Below the pieces are notes generated by a model, which saw only the letters and a program-made list of their open reading frames with translations, made no database searches and was not told the origin of the DNA. A program made the position numbers and the translations under genes. A stretch of 64,000 nucleotides of DNA from NCBI GenBank assembly GCA_001647635.1, contig CP014761.1, forward strand, positions 3,162,001 to 3,226,000, given 5' to 3'. This document shows, in pieces, positions 1 to 9,052 of the stretch. Each line of letters starts with the position of its first letter. The first letter of the stretch is position 1. Source of the DNA: Leifsonia xyli (GTDB lineage: Bacteria; Actinomycetota; Actinomycetes; Actinomycetales; Microbacteriaceae).

Positions 1-369
1 GATCAGCCCGGCGTTGCCGACGATCGACGCGGTCGTGCCGCCGATGATCTCGCTGAACAGGCCGTACGCGGTCAGACCGGTGAAGACGTAGATCGCGAAG
101 TCGGCGATGCCGTGCTCCGCGCCCAGGATCTTGCCGATGACGATCGCGTAGATCAGCAGCTGGGTCAGCGGGCGGACCAGCGTCCACACGAAGCCGAGGA
201 CGCTGTCCTTGTAACGCGACTTGAGGTCGCGGCGGACGAGGAGCGAGAGGAGCTCGCGGTGGCGGAGGATGTCCCGCACCGCGGCCCAGGAGCCGCTGGA
301 TTTGTCGTCGCCGCTGACCGTCACCATCCGCTCGTTAGAGAGCGCACGATATCGATCCAGTGCAGTCAT
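1..369 (-). CDS. ABC-2 type polysaccharide exporter permease, N-terminal part (cut by window edge)
   Basis: This is the first 123 codons of a membrane permease that runs off the left edge of the window. The visible protein has a cytoplasmic N-terminus with the motif LLSLLVRRDLKSRYKDSVLG, followed by the hydrophobic segment FVWTLVRPLTQLLIYAIVI. This arrangement is typical of Wzm/TagG-like permeases that export lipid-linked polysaccharide with a Wzt-type ATPase. The ATG at 369 is chosen, and a second ATG lies near 327. The gene follows the GT4 gene on the same strand after 32 bases, so the two are probably co-transcribed. Transport of the polysaccharide built by the neighbouring transferases is an inference from family and context. 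The ATPase partner would lie outside the window. Confidence 0.82.
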   Translation of the reverse strand, partial: MTALDRYRALSNERMVTVSGDDKSSGSWAAVRDILRHRELLSLLVRRDLKSRYKDSVLGFVWTLVRPLTQLLIYAIVIGKILGAEHGIADFAIYVFTGLTAYGLFSEIIGGTTASIVGNAGLI

Positions 370-401
370 TCAGTCGTCAATCTCTTCGGGCATTCGATGG
401 A

Positions 402-1805
402 TTATAGCTTGCGGCGCTTGGCGGAGACCCACTGGGAGGCCGCCCGCAGCGGTCGGGTGAGCCGCCAGGACGAGCTGCTCTCGAGCCCGCGGATGCGCTT
501 GCGCAGGTCGTTCGTGACCCGTGTGCGCTCGGACACGATGCCCGCGACCCGGTCCGGCGCGGGCGTCGGGTCGGCGCAGTAGGCGACAAGCGGTCGGAGC
601 GTGTGCTCCCAGGTGTGCTCCCGGGCGTACGCGGTGATGTTCGCCGCGATGCGCTCGCGCTCCTCGCCGTCGTACAGCAGCTCCTCGATGGCGGCGGCCA
701 GGGCCTCCACGTCCTCCGACGGCACCACGCGTCCGAGCTCGTTGTCGCGGATGATCGGGGCGAACGTGTCCCCGTCGGTGCTGATGATCGGGAGCGACGC
801 CCACAGGTAGTCGAGGATGCGTGTCCGGAAGCTGAACGCGGTCTCGAGGTGCTCGTAGTGCGTGCTGACGCCGAGGTCGGCGTCGAGCAGGTAGTCGGCG
901 CGGTCGGCGTACGGCACCCAGGACTCGTTGAAGAACACGGCTTCGCCGGTGAGCCCGAGGGCGTCGGCGCGCTCCCGTGCCTGCACGGCCATCCGCATCG
1001 TGGGGATGTTGGGGTTGGGATGCGCGGCGCCGAGGAAGAAGAGCCGCAGGTCGGGGTGCGCGCGACGGGCGAGGGCGACCGCCTCGATCAGGGTGAGCGG
1101 ATCGAACCAGTTGTAGATGCCGCCGCCCCAGACGATCACCTTGTCGTCCGGTCCGATGCCGGGGACCGTTCCTTTGATGCCGTGCCGCTTCTGTACGGGC
1201 GGTTCGTTCTGCACGCCGAACGGGGCGATGTCGAGCAGCGAGCGGAGGCTGGGGTCGCGGTCGTAGGTGGCCGGGTTGATGCGGGCGAGGCCGGCGAGCT
1301 GGCCGAGCCAGAAGTCGCGTTGCTTCTCGGACGCGCAGACCAGGAAGTCGGCGCGCTCGAGCTGGTCGTTCAGCACCTCGACGGTGTCGATGGCGACCGC
1401 GAGGCGCTCCTCGGGCGAGAAGTCCTTGCCCTGCTCCAGCTGCTCCAGGTGCATGGGGTCGTAGATGTCGGCGACGATCATGGTGTCGGTCGCCTTGATC
1501 CACGGGTGGCTGCGCAGGATGTGGCCCTGGAAGACGAGCACCTCGGCCCAGTCCACATGGGCGCGCAGGCTCGCGTCGTCGGCGAAGGCGACGTGGAAGC
1601 GGTCGTCCGAGATGTCGGCGACCCGATTGGTCGAGATGAGGCGCACGTCCCCGACCGCGCTGAGCGCCTTGGCGATCTCCCACGCCCGGATCGCGGGGCC
1701 GGCCATGAGCTCGCCGAGCGTGTCCGGGGTCACGACGAGGATGCGCCGCCGCGGCGCCGTGGTCGTGGTCGCGTCCGTGCCCGCGCTCGGATCGGTGGTC
1801 GGCAT
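402..1805 (-). CDS. Glycosyltransferase family 4 protein
   Basis: This 467-residue protein is a predicted cytoplasmic GT-B fold glycosyltransferase. Near residue 20 it has RRRILVVTPDTLGELMAGPA, the N-terminal Rossmann-like domain. The C-terminal half has FSFRTRILDYLWASLPII followed by an acidic residue-rich loop, the usual nucleotide-sugar binding region of GT4 enzymes. The final segment (SSSSWRLTRPLRAASQWV) is a tail often seen at the end of surface-polysaccharide transferases. An AAGGAG ribosome binding site sits just upstream of the ATG at 1805. It is closely similar along its length to the C-terminal half of the two-domain protein at 9053-11530, sharing ADxYDPMHLEQLEQGK and xxYNWFDPxxLIEAVA. 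The donor and acceptor sugars cannot be told from sequence. Confidence 0.88.
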   Translation of the reverse strand: MPTTDPSAGTDATTTTAPRRRILVVTPDTLGELMAGPAIRAWEIAKALSAVGDVRLISTNRVADISDDRFHVAFADDASLRAHVDWAEVLVFQGHILRSHPWIKATDTMIVADIYDPMHLEQLEQGKDFSPEERLAVAIDTVEVLNDQLERADFLVCASEKQRDFWLGQLAGLARINPATYDRDPSLRSLLDIAPFGVQNEPPVQKRHGIKGTVPGIGPDDKVIVWGGGIYNWFDPLTLIEAVALARRAHPDLRLFFLGAAHPNPNIPTMRMAVQARERADALGLTGEAVFFNESWVPYADRADYLLDADLGVSTHYEHLETAFSFRTRILDYLWASLPIISTDGDTFAPIIRDNELGRVVPSEDVEALAAAIEELLYDGEERERIAANITAYAREHTWEHTLRPLVAYCADPTPAPDRVAGIVSERTRVTNDLRKRIRGLESSSSWRLTRPLRAASQWVSAKRRKL

Positions 1806-1983
1806 GGTGCTCCTTCTCGCGTCGTCTGGTGGGCCACCCTCCTGCGGTCCGGGCTTGACCGAAGGGAGGCGACACCGCAGGGAGGCCTCTCGCCCGCGTA
1901 CGGGTAAGCGCCGAGCACGAAAGCCGCTCGGCAGGTTACCACCCTCAGTCCCGAAGACGGTGTGAGACGGTCTGTGCGGACTC

Positions 1984-3063
1984 TCAGCGGCGGCGCGGGA
2001 GCAGTCGCGCCGCGCGGTCGGTCAGGCGGACGATGCGGCGGTTGCGAAGCGCGCCGAGCTGCTCGTGGAGCGCCCGGTTCTCCTCGCGGGCCGCGTGCAG
2101 CTCCGCCTCGGCGCGGGAGCGGTCGTCGCGCTCCCGGGCGAGCCGGGCGTCCAGGTCGGCGAGGGCGAGGCCGATCGCGCGGTCCACCGGCTCGGTGACG
2201 CCGTCGACCGGACGGTCGGGAACGGGGGAGGGGACGCGCTCGGCGATGCGCGTGTCGAGCACGTACTCGCCGGTCGCGACGCCCGCGGCCAGCTCCTCCT
2301 CATCGGGGTGACGGCAGAGGTAGAGGGGATAGAGGACGCCGGCGAGCAGGCGCCGGTAGTCCCGCATCCCGTGGTGGTTGGGGCTCGGCGTGAGGTCGGA
2401 GTTCTCATAGGCGCTGCCGGCGTTCCGCACCTTGCGGCTGTACTGCTCCCACGAGCGCCACGGGAAGTGCAGCACCTCGACCTCGAAGCCCGCGGGAACC
2501 GGCCCGTTGTTCGGAAGGCTCACGAAGTGGTTGCCCTGCACGACCTCGATGGCCGGGTCGCCGATGTGCACGGCGTCGTGCGTGGCGTGCGCCTTCAGCC
2601 CGACGCGGTGGAGCGCCTCGGTCGAGCGGAGGTCGCGATAGGCGAGTCGCTGCAGCCCGGTCCCGGCCAGCGCGGCCGGGCCGATCATGTCGTGCACCGG
2701 CACGTCGAAGGCCTGGATGCTCGTCGGGATGCCCGAGAACGCGTCCTTGAGGGTGAGACCTTCCGCCCGCGGCAGCCAGAACTCGTCGGCGTCGGCGTTG
2801 ATCACCCAGTCGGCGCCGTGCTCGGTGGCCGCTTCGCGCGCCATCCGGGTCACGGTGACCGCCTGCTGCTTGCGGTGCTCGGGGTCGTGGTGGAGCACGA
2901 TGCGGCCGTCGGCGGCGTACTCCTCGAGCAATTCGGTGGTGCCGTCCGCCGACCCGTTATCGGTGACGATGAGCGTGTCGACGCCCTGGGCCAGGTGGTG
3001 GTCGATCATCGCACCGACGATGTCGGCCTCGTCGCGCACCATCAGGGTCATCGCTAGTCTCAC
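1984..3063 (-). CDS. Glycosyltransferase family 2 protein (Glyco_tranf_2_4 type) with C-terminal coiled coil
   Basis: This 359-residue protein starts with MRLAMTLMVRDEADIVGAM, and ADWVINADADEFW near residue 90 carries the Asp-x-Asp of a GT-A fold transferase. It resembles the GT2/GT92-like group rather than classic GT2 enzymes. Residues from about 290 onward are rich in Arg, Glu and Leu (RSRAEAELHAAREENRALHE) and should form a coiled coil. The protein ends in a basic stretch, which suggests membrane or partner association. The GTG at 3063 has a strong AGGAGG site upstream; an ATG lies 12 bases further in. A TAGACT -10-like box lies about 30 bases upstream. The gene is divergent from the large transferase at 3129. 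The sugar added is unknown. Confidence 0.85.
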   Translation of the reverse strand: MRLAMTLMVRDEADIVGAMIDHHLAQGVDTLIVTDNGSADGTTELLEEYAADGRIVLHHDPEHRKQQAVTVTRMAREAATEHGADWVINADADEFWLPRAEGLTLKDAFSGIPTSIQAFDVPVHDMIGPAALAGTGLQRLAYRDLRSTEALHRVGLKAHATHDAVHIGDPAIEVVQGNHFVSLPNNGPVPAGFEVEVLHFPWRSWEQYSRKVRNAGSAYENSDLTPSPNHHGMRDYRRLLAGVLYPLYLCRHPDEEELAAGVATGEYVLDTRIAERVPSPVPDRPVDGVTEPVDRAIGLALADLDARLARERDDRSRAEAELHAAREENRALHEQLGALRNRRIVRLTDRAARLLPRRR

Positions 3064-3115
3064 GGCGCCTCCTCTCCGCCCAGTCTAGGCGGGCGGGATC
3101 CGGGCTCCTCCCGGC

Positions 3116-3121
3116 TAGACT
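3116..3121 (+). promoter_or_regulatory. Probable -10 box for a leaderless transcript of the gene at 3129
   Basis: TAGACT matches the actinobacterial TAnnnT -10 pattern and ends seven bases before the ATG. The transcript would then begin at or next to the start codon. No Shine-Dalgarno sequence is seen. No convincing -35 box was found. Confidence 0.45.
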
Positions 3122-3128
3122 TGCCCGG

Positions 3129-6074
3129 ATGAACCCATGGATGAGCCACGCACAGCGCGCGCTCGGCCGGCTGTTCCCCCCGCAGTCCGGTCCAGGGAGG
3201 GTGCTTCGCGCCGGCAAGGACGCCGCCCGCACCTTCCGTTCCGAGCTGAGCCACGAGGTGCCGGAGGCGGAGCCGGTCGACCGCGGCTCCGGCCTCACCG
3301 ACTACGCCGAGTGGCGGGCGCAGCAGCCGCCGCTCGAACCGCTGCCTGCCGGGCAGGCGACCACGTTCCTCGTCATCGTCGAGACATCGGGGTCCGGCGA
3401 CGACGACGAGGCGGCCCGCGTCGCCACGACCGAGGCGAGCATCGCGGCGCAGGTCGCGCTGGAGCCCCGGTCGATGGTGCTGCGCACCGGGACGCCGCTC
3501 CGCGAGGTGCTGCCCGACGTCCGGGAGGACTTCGTGCTGTTCCTGAAGTCGGGCTCCGTGCTCGACCCGCACGCGCTGGAGCAGGTGGCGAAGGAGCACC
3601 GCGTCGACCCGGTGCGCCGGGTGATCGCCTTCGACTCCGACCGGCTGACCGCCGACGGCGAGCGGGTGTCCCCGCTGTTCGGGCCGGTCTGGTCGCCCGA
3701 GATCATGCTCGGCGTCAACTACTTCGGCCGTGCGTTCGCCATCCGGGTGAAGGATGCGCGGAGCGCGAGCGGGGTCACGCTCGACGATCACGGCATCTGG
3801 CGGCTGCTGCTGCGTTCGGAGCTGACCGAGTCCTCCGTCGGGCGCGTCCCGCATGTCCTGCTGTCGGTCCCGGTGGAGCCGCCCGCGCCGGCGACGCCGG
3901 AGGACGCGGCGATGGTCGCGCGCGCCCTGAACGACCGCGGCGAGACGGCGACCGCGGAGGTGGACTCCGGCATCGTCCGGGTGCGCTTCGAGCCCACCGA
4001 CTGGCCCACCGTGTCCATCGTCATCCCGACGCGGCATTCGCGCGCGAACCTGGAGCGCCTGCTGCCCAGCCTCGCGACGACCGACTACCCGGAGTTCGAC
4101 GTCACGGTGGTCGACAACGGCGGCGAGACCGAGGAGAACGAGGCCTGGTACGCCGGGCTCGACACGGGTCTCCCGCTCCGTCACGTCTGGTGGACCGAGG
4201 AGCCGTTCAACTACTCCCGCGTCAACGACGTGACCGCGCGCTCCACCTCCGGCGAGGTGCTCGTCTTCCTCAACGACGACACCGAGATCGTCGACGCGGG
4301 CTGGCTGCGCGAGCTGGTCGGGATGCTGCACCGCGAGGGCGTCGGCACGGTCGGCTTCCAGCTCCGCACCGGCGACGGCCTGGTGCAGCACGGCGGCGTC
4401 ATGCTCGGCCCGGGCGGGTTCGCGGCCAACCTGTTCGCCGGGATGCGGCCGGAGGAGGACTCGCTGATCGGCCCCGTGCGCTGGTACCGCGACACGCTCG
4501 CGGTCACGGCGGCGTGCGTCGGCATCCGCCGGGAGCTGTTCGAGGAGGTCGGCGGCTTCGACGAGCGCTTCCAGCTCACCGGGAGCGACGTCGTGCTCGG
4601 GCTCGACCAGATCATCCGCGGGCGCCGCAACGTCGTCATCCCCTTCGACGCCGTACGTCACTTCGAGTCGCTGACGCGCGGCGCGCACGCCCCGCGCGCC
4701 GACTCCTTCGCCAGCTACTGGCGCTACCAGCCGTGGCTCGCCGCGGGCGACCCCTACATCTCGCCGAACGTCTGCCGCCTGGTCGAGGTGCCGCGCTTCG
4801 CGTCGGTCGACGACCCGCCCCCGTTGAAGCTCACCATGGCCGGCCTCGGCCGCCCGTGGAAGTCGGACGCGCAGCAGTCCACCATCTCCGAGGACGCGAC
4901 CGCGCTGCTCCCGCTGGCGACCATCACCGCGGAGGAGGTGGACCGCGTCGTCGAGACGCACGCCGCGACCGTGGGGCGTCGCGAGGTGCGCACCATCAAC
5001 TGGCTGCTCCCCGGCTTCGACCTCCCGTTCTTCGGCGGGGTCAACACGACGCTGCGGATGGCCGACAAGCTCGCGCGCGAGCACGGGGTGCTCAACCGGT
5101 TCCTGGTCAACGGGCACCCGGCGAACGAGTTCTACGAGTCGGCCATCGTCGCGGCGTTCCCGGGGCTCGCCGGCTCTGAGGTGGGCAACTACTACGGCAC
5201 CGACGAGGGTCTCGCGGCCGTGCCTCCCGCGGACGCCGCCATCGCGACCTTCTGGCTCACGGCCCGGGATGTGGCCAAGCTGTCGGGGACGCCTCGCAAG
5301 TTCTACCTCATCCAGGACTACGAGCCGTCGTTCTACCCGGCGAGCACGATGTTCGCGATGACCGAGCAGACCTACCGGCTCGGGCTCTACGGCATCTGCA
5401 ACACGCGCAGCATGCACGACATCTACGCCGGCGGCTACGGCGGAACGGCGACCTACTTCGAGCCGGCGGTCGACCGTGCCATCTTCCACGCCGAGGGCCG
5501 CGCAGAGCCGGAGCCCGGCGAGCCCGTGACGATCTTCGCCTACGCGCGCGACCACTTCCGCAACTGCTGGGAGCTCGTGTACGCGGCCCTCAGCGAGATC
5601 AAGCGGCGCCACGGGGACAGGGTGCGGATCGTCGCCGCCGGGGCCAAGTACCTCCCGCCGAGCGCCGACTTCATCGACCTCGGGCTGCTCGACTACCGCG
5701 CGACCGGACGCCTCTACCGCGAGACGGACATCGGCATCACGCTGCAGATCTCACGCCACCCGTCGTACCTGCCGCTGGAGCTGATGGCGAGCGGCGTGGC
5801 GATGGTGGTGCCGGACTCGCCGTGGTTCCGCTGGCTGTTCGAGCCGGGCGTCAACGCGCGCACGTCGATGATGACCTACGAGGAGGTCGTGGCCGCGCTC
5901 GACGAGCTGGTCCGGGATGCGGAGACCCGCAAGCGCATCGCCGTAGCGGGTAAGGCGACCATCGACGACCGGCACTCCGACTGGGATGCGGCGCTCGACG
6001 GGCTCTACGACTTCCTGTCCGACCCGGAGGGCAACGCGGTCCCGACGGCCGCTCCGCCCTGGGTCGCGCCCTGA
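3129..6074 (+). CDS. Two-domain glycosyltransferase: GT2 domain fused to a WsaF-like GT4 domain
   Basis: This 981-residue protein has three parts. Residues 1 to about 285 form a poorly recognisable N-terminal region. Residues about 290-520 form a GT2 domain, with TVSIVIPTRHSRANLERLLP, the Asp-rich VFLNDDTEI, and GGFDERF before an acidic GSDVVLGLD segment. Residues about 610-965 form a GT-B domain like WsaF-type rhamnosyltransferases, with NWLLPGFDLPFFGGVN, YLIQDYEPSFYP and ISRHPSYLPLELMASG. A protein like this could add two different sugars or links. Family knowledge suggests roles in rhamnose-rich glycan assembly, but the substrate is inferred. The ATG has no good ribosome binding site. A TAGACT box ends seven bases before it, which fits a leaderless transcript. 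The last 70 bases overlap the convergent gene ending at 6005. Confidence 0.85.
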   Translation: MNPWMSHAQRALGRLFPPQSGPGRVLRAGKDAARTFRSELSHEVPEAEPVDRGSGLTDYAEWRAQQPPLEPLPAGQATTFLVIVETSGSGDDDEAARVATTEASIAAQVALEPRSMVLRTGTPLREVLPDVREDFVLFLKSGSVLDPHALEQVAKEHRVDPVRRVIAFDSDRLTADGERVSPLFGPVWSPEIMLGVNYFGRAFAIRVKDARSASGVTLDDHGIWRLLLRSELTESSVGRVPHVLLSVPVEPPAPATPEDAAMVARALNDRGETATAEVDSGIVRVRFEPTDWPTVSIVIPTRHSRANLERLLPSLATTDYPEFDVTVVDNGGETEENEAWYAGLDTGLPLRHVWWTEEPFNYSRVNDVTARSTSGEVLVFLNDDTEIVDAGWLRELVGMLHREGVGTVGFQLRTGDGLVQHGGVMLGPGGFAANLFAGMRPEEDSLIGPVRWYRDTLAVTAACVGIRRELFEEVGGFDERFQLTGSDVVLGLDQIIRGRRNVVIPFDAVRHFESLTRGAHAPRADSFASYWRYQPWLAAGDPYISPNVCRLVEVPRFASVDDPPPLKLTMAGLGRPWKSDAQQSTISEDATALLPLATITAEEVDRVVETHAATVGRREVRTINWLLPGFDLPFFGGVNTTLRMADKLAREHGVLNRFLVNGHPANEFYESAIVAAFPGLAGSEVGNYYGTDEGLAAVPPADAAIATFWLTARDVAKLSGTPRKFYLIQDYEPSFYPASTMFAMTEQTYRLGLYGICNTRSMHDIYAGGYGGTATYFEPAVDRAIFHAEGRAEPEPGEPVTIFAYARDHFRNCWELVYAALSEIKRRHGDRVRIVAAGAKYLPPSADFIDLGLLDYRATGRLYRETDIGITLQISRHPSYLPLELMASGVAMVVPDSPWFRWLFEPGVNARTSMMTYEEVVAALDELVRDAETRKRIAVAGKATIDDRHSDWDAALDGLYDFLSDPEGNAVPTAAPPWVAP

Positions 6075-7552
6075 ACGGGACAGGGCAGGGCGAGTCGCGG
6101 TAGCGCGCGCCACGCGGAGACGACCGCGTAGGCGAGCGCGGCCACGACGACGAGCGTGAGCACGATCGTGCCGGCGGGCGGCTGCCACTGCGGATCGAGC
6201 AGGAACTGCGGCCACGAGCCGTTCGTCACCGCGTAGCGGCGCAGCGTGAACGCGAACGCGGCGAACTGTCCCACCGCGACCAGCACCAGCAGAGTGCGGA
6301 CGACCGCCGTCGAGCCGCGCCCCGGGCGGAACCCGGCCGCGTCGAGGGCGAGGCCGCCGGCGATGGCGGCGAGGAGCAGCACGGCCAGCACGTAGCGGCC
6401 CTGCCAGACGTCGCCGACCTGCCGCCACAGCGCGACCTGGGTGACGACCGGCACCACGACGAGAGCCACGGTGAATCCGAGGGCCACCCATCGCTCGCGG
6501 CCGCGGCCGAGCACGAGCGGCAGCACGAGCACCGCGAGGAAGAGCGCTGTCCACAGGGTCTGGACGCCCTCGGGCGCCGGCACGTCCACGGTGCCGAACA
6601 GACCGGTCAGCTGCCGCGCGTAGACGAACGTGTTCTCGAGCATGTTCTGCGCGACCGTGAACAGGCTCCCCGGGACCGGCTCGGCCAGCGCCTGCACCGC
6701 ATTCGCGGGCCGGGTGAACCAGATCAGCTGGCCGAGGCAGACCACGACGATGGCGCCCAGCACGACCCACGTCGAGACCCGCTGGACCAGCGCGCGCCAG
6801 TCGTCCCGACGGAGCAGTGCGATGACTCCGAGGCCGGCGAAGACGACCCACAGCATCCCGAGACTGCGTCCGCCCGTCACGAGCGCGGTGGAGACGACGG
6901 CGGTCGCGGCGGCGAACCCGAAGGCCCAGCCGGAGGGACGGACGCGGGCCAGGACGAGCAGCGCGGCGAACAGGCCCCCCGCCGCCGCCATCTCGATCGC
7001 GTTCGGATTGATCGCGCCGCCCAGGAAGGCGACCTCCGGAGTGATGGCGGCGATCGGCAGTAGCAGGCCCCAGCGCACGCCCGGCATCCGCCGCAGGAGG
7101 ACGGCCGTCGCGGCGAACACGGCCGCGACGAGCGCGGCCGACAGCATCCGCATCCCGAAGATGGCGGCCGTCCCCGACAGCACCAGCGAGGGGAGCCCGA
7201 CGATCAGGTAGTAGACCGGGGAGTTGGTCTGCGCGGTCGAGATGCTGTCGCGCAGCTCGGCCCCGTAGGGCGACGTGCCGACGCACGCCGGCGTCTTGTC
7301 CGGCCGTCCGGCGAAGCAGGCGCCGGCGCCGGGGATGAAGAGGTAGCCGGGCGCTTCGAAGTGCTTGCCGTCTCCGACGATCTGACCGCGCACCGCCGCC
7401 GTCGCCCGCACGGTGTGCGAGGCCTCGTCCGGCACGGCGTAGATCGGGGTCGCGAGCGACCAGGCGGCCATCAGTGCGAAGAGCACCGCGAACACCGAGA
7501 CGAAGAGGCGGCCCGGGAAGCGGGGATCGGTCGTCGCCGCGTCCATCGTCAT
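6005..7552 (-). CDS. DUF2142 family multi-spanning membrane protein
   Basis: This 515-residue integral membrane protein has about ten to twelve hydrophobic segments. After the first segment it carries ATPIYAVPDEASHTVRATA, the DUF2142 signature loop with a conserved Asp-Glu. DUF2142 proteins resemble GT-C glycosyltransferases, which use an acidic residue in the first outer loop and a polyprenyl-phosphate sugar donor. If so, this protein would modify surface glycan outside the membrane; that activity is inferred. A second family landmark is GDVWQGRYVLAVLLL, the Trp-Gln-Gly-Arg-Tyr motif, near residue 390. The start ATG overlaps the stop of the gene at 7549-8916 as ATGA, so the two genes are translationally coupled. 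The 3' end overlaps the convergent transferase gene by 70 bases. Confidence 0.88.
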   Translation of the reverse strand: MTMDAATTDPRFPGRLFVSVFAVLFALMAAWSLATPIYAVPDEASHTVRATAAVRGQIVGDGKHFEAPGYLFIPGAGACFAGRPDKTPACVGTSPYGAELRDSISTAQTNSPVYYLIVGLPSLVLSGTAAIFGMRMLSAALVAAVFAATAVLLRRMPGVRWGLLLPIAAITPEVAFLGGAINPNAIEMAAAGGLFAALLVLARVRPSGWAFGFAAATAVVSTALVTGGRSLGMLWVVFAGLGVIALLRRDDWRALVQRVSTWVVLGAIVVVCLGQLIWFTRPANAVQALAEPVPGSLFTVAQNMLENTFVYARQLTGLFGTVDVPAPEGVQTLWTALFLAVLVLPLVLGRGRERWVALGFTVALVVVPVVTQVALWRQVGDVWQGRYVLAVLLLAAIAGGLALDAAGFRPGRGSTAVVRTLLVLVAVGQFAAFAFTLRRYAVTNGSWPQFLLDPQWQPPAGTIVLTLVVVAALAYAVVSAWRALPRLALPCPVQGATQGGAAVGTALPSGSDRKS

Positions 7553-8916
7553 CCCTGCGGAAGGAACAGGCTGGCCAGGAACGTCACGGCGCCGACGCCG
7601 AGCAGGATCCAGCGCGGCACGGGGCGCCGTGCCGGCACGAGCAGGGCGGCGCAGGCGAGGAACAGCGGGACCAGCGAGATGCCGTAGCGGGCGGGCGGCG
7701 GGTCGGGATAGGTGCCCAGGGTCACGTAGGTCACCGCCGAGAGCAGCGGAGCCGAGATGACCGCGGCGGCGAAGGTGGCGAGCGCGATCGCGTTGCGCTT
7801 GCGGCCCCAGCGCGCCACGATCAGCAGGCCGATCACGCCCGCGACGGCGATCCAGGAGACGGCGTAGTTGACGATGAGGCCCGGACCCTTGAGGAAGGTG
7901 GTGATGTCGCCGACGCCCTTGGTGGCGCCGTCGATGAACAGGCCCGACTGAAGGATGATCGAGGTGATCCCGAGCGGACGCACCTTGCCCATGTCGGGGG
8001 CGGGGCCCACGGCCGTGGCGGTGGAGTACGCGAGCCAGGCGACCTGCGCGACGACGGCCGCGACCACGGCCACGATGGAGGTGATCGTGCGGCTGTCGCG
8101 GAGCAGCGCGCCGACCCAGCTCCAGCGCGACGTGCGCTCGCGGTAGGCGGCGACGCCTGCGCGCAGCACCACGAAGAGCACGGCGGCGGCGACGGCTGCG
8201 AGGTTCTGCACCTTGAGCAGCGTCACGAAGACGGCCCCGGCGACGAACAGGATGCGTCCCCGGCGTTCCAGGACGAACGTCGCGAGGTAGAGCATCAGCC
8301 CACCGGCGAAGAGCGCCGTGGCGTCCGTGCTGATGTACGTGTTGGACCAGTACGCGGGCAGCGAGCCGATCATCAGCAGGCCGACGGCCGTCGCCGCGAC
8401 CGGGTGCACGCGCAGCCGGCGCAGCGCCAGGTACAGCAGCAGGGCGGCGGCGGCGAGCCAGATGGCGCCGACGAAGCGCCCGGCGTCCACCAGGCCGACA
8501 CCCGCCCACACCAGCGGCTCGGCGAGCACGCGGGTGATCGCGAAGTAGAGAGGAGTGTAGATGTACGCGGAGGTGGCGCCGTGGAACGGGAAGAGCTCCT
8601 TGTTCTCGGCGTTCTTCAGCTCGCACCGCGCGTCCGGCGCCGGCTGCAGCAGCCTGAGACCGCGACAGCCGAGCTCCTGACGGGCGAAGGTGCCGGTCTG
8701 CTCACCGCGATGGACCGTGCCCTGCGTGGCGACCTTGGCGAAGTAGTCGATGTAGACGTACTCGTCGACCGGCGAGACGCCCTTGTGACCGGGCACCTGG
8801 ACGATCCCGACCAGCAGGGCGGCGAGCACCAGCAGCACCGGCCCGATCGACGCCCGCGAGAACACGCGCTCCCGGAAGCCCCGGCGTCGCGGCGTCGTGG
8901 CGGTGTCGGTGCTCAT
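7549..8916 (-). CDS. Multi-spanning membrane protein related to DUF2142 / GT-C proteins
   Basis: This 455-residue protein starts with a short basic cytoplasmic N-terminus and a hydrophobic segment (SIGPVLLVLAALLVGIVQVPG). The loop KGVSPVDEYVYIDYFAKVA keeps the Asp-Glu pair seen in DUF2142 proteins. About ten further hydrophobic segments follow, including GRFVGAIWLAAAALLLYLAL. The outer loop after the Asp-Glu motif contains two cysteines (QELGCRGLRL and DARCELKN) that could form a disulfide. The family is less certain than for its neighbours, and it may be a divergent DUF2142 or PMT-like protein. It is the first gene of a two-gene operon with 6005-7552, joined by an ATGA overlap. Use of a lipid-linked sugar is inferred. 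Confidence 0.75.
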   Translation of the reverse strand: MSTDTATTPRRRGFRERVFSRASIGPVLLVLAALLVGIVQVPGHKGVSPVDEYVYIDYFAKVATQGTVHRGEQTGTFARQELGCRGLRLLQPAPDARCELKNAENKELFPFHGATSAYIYTPLYFAITRVLAEPLVWAGVGLVDAGRFVGAIWLAAAALLLYLALRRLRVHPVAATAVGLLMIGSLPAYWSNTYISTDATALFAGGLMLYLATFVLERRGRILFVAGAVFVTLLKVQNLAAVAAAVLFVVLRAGVAAYRERTSRWSWVGALLRDSRTITSIVAVVAAVVAQVAWLAYSTATAVGPAPDMGKVRPLGITSIILQSGLFIDGATKGVGDITTFLKGPGLIVNYAVSWIAVAGVIGLLIVARWGRKRNAIALATFAAAVISAPLLSAVTYVTLGTYPDPPPARYGISLVPLFLACAALLVPARRPVPRWILLGVGAVTFLASLFLPQG

Positions 8917-9016
8917 GCGGTGGCGGCCTCATATCCGATCGCGGTCCGGGCGGGGGTCGCCAGAGAGCTTAGCAAGTCCCTGTCGCCGCGCCCCGGTGCG
9001 CCTCAGGGGGCCTTGG

Positions 9017-9041
9017 TAGGCTGGCGGGCGCATCCGCCAGC
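9017..9041 (+). promoter_or_regulatory. -10 box overlapped by an 8-bp inverted repeat (putative operator)
   Basis: A TAGGCT -10-like box lies at 9017-9022. It overlaps an inverted repeat whose arms are GCTGGCGG (9020-9027) and CCGCCAGC (9034-9041), separated by six bases. The expected transcription start falls inside the repeat, so this could be an operator. It could instead be an mRNA hairpin just before the ribosome binding site (AAAGGA, 9043-9048) of the gene at 9053. Confidence 0.4.
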
Positions 9042-9052
9042 GAAAGGACCGC

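Noticed and set aside
3060..5612. 850-codon open frame antisense to the large transferase
   Set aside because: It is the third-position shadow of a high-GC gene: Arg, Asp, His and Val-rich with no family motifs, while the plus strand encodes clear GT2 and GT4 domains.
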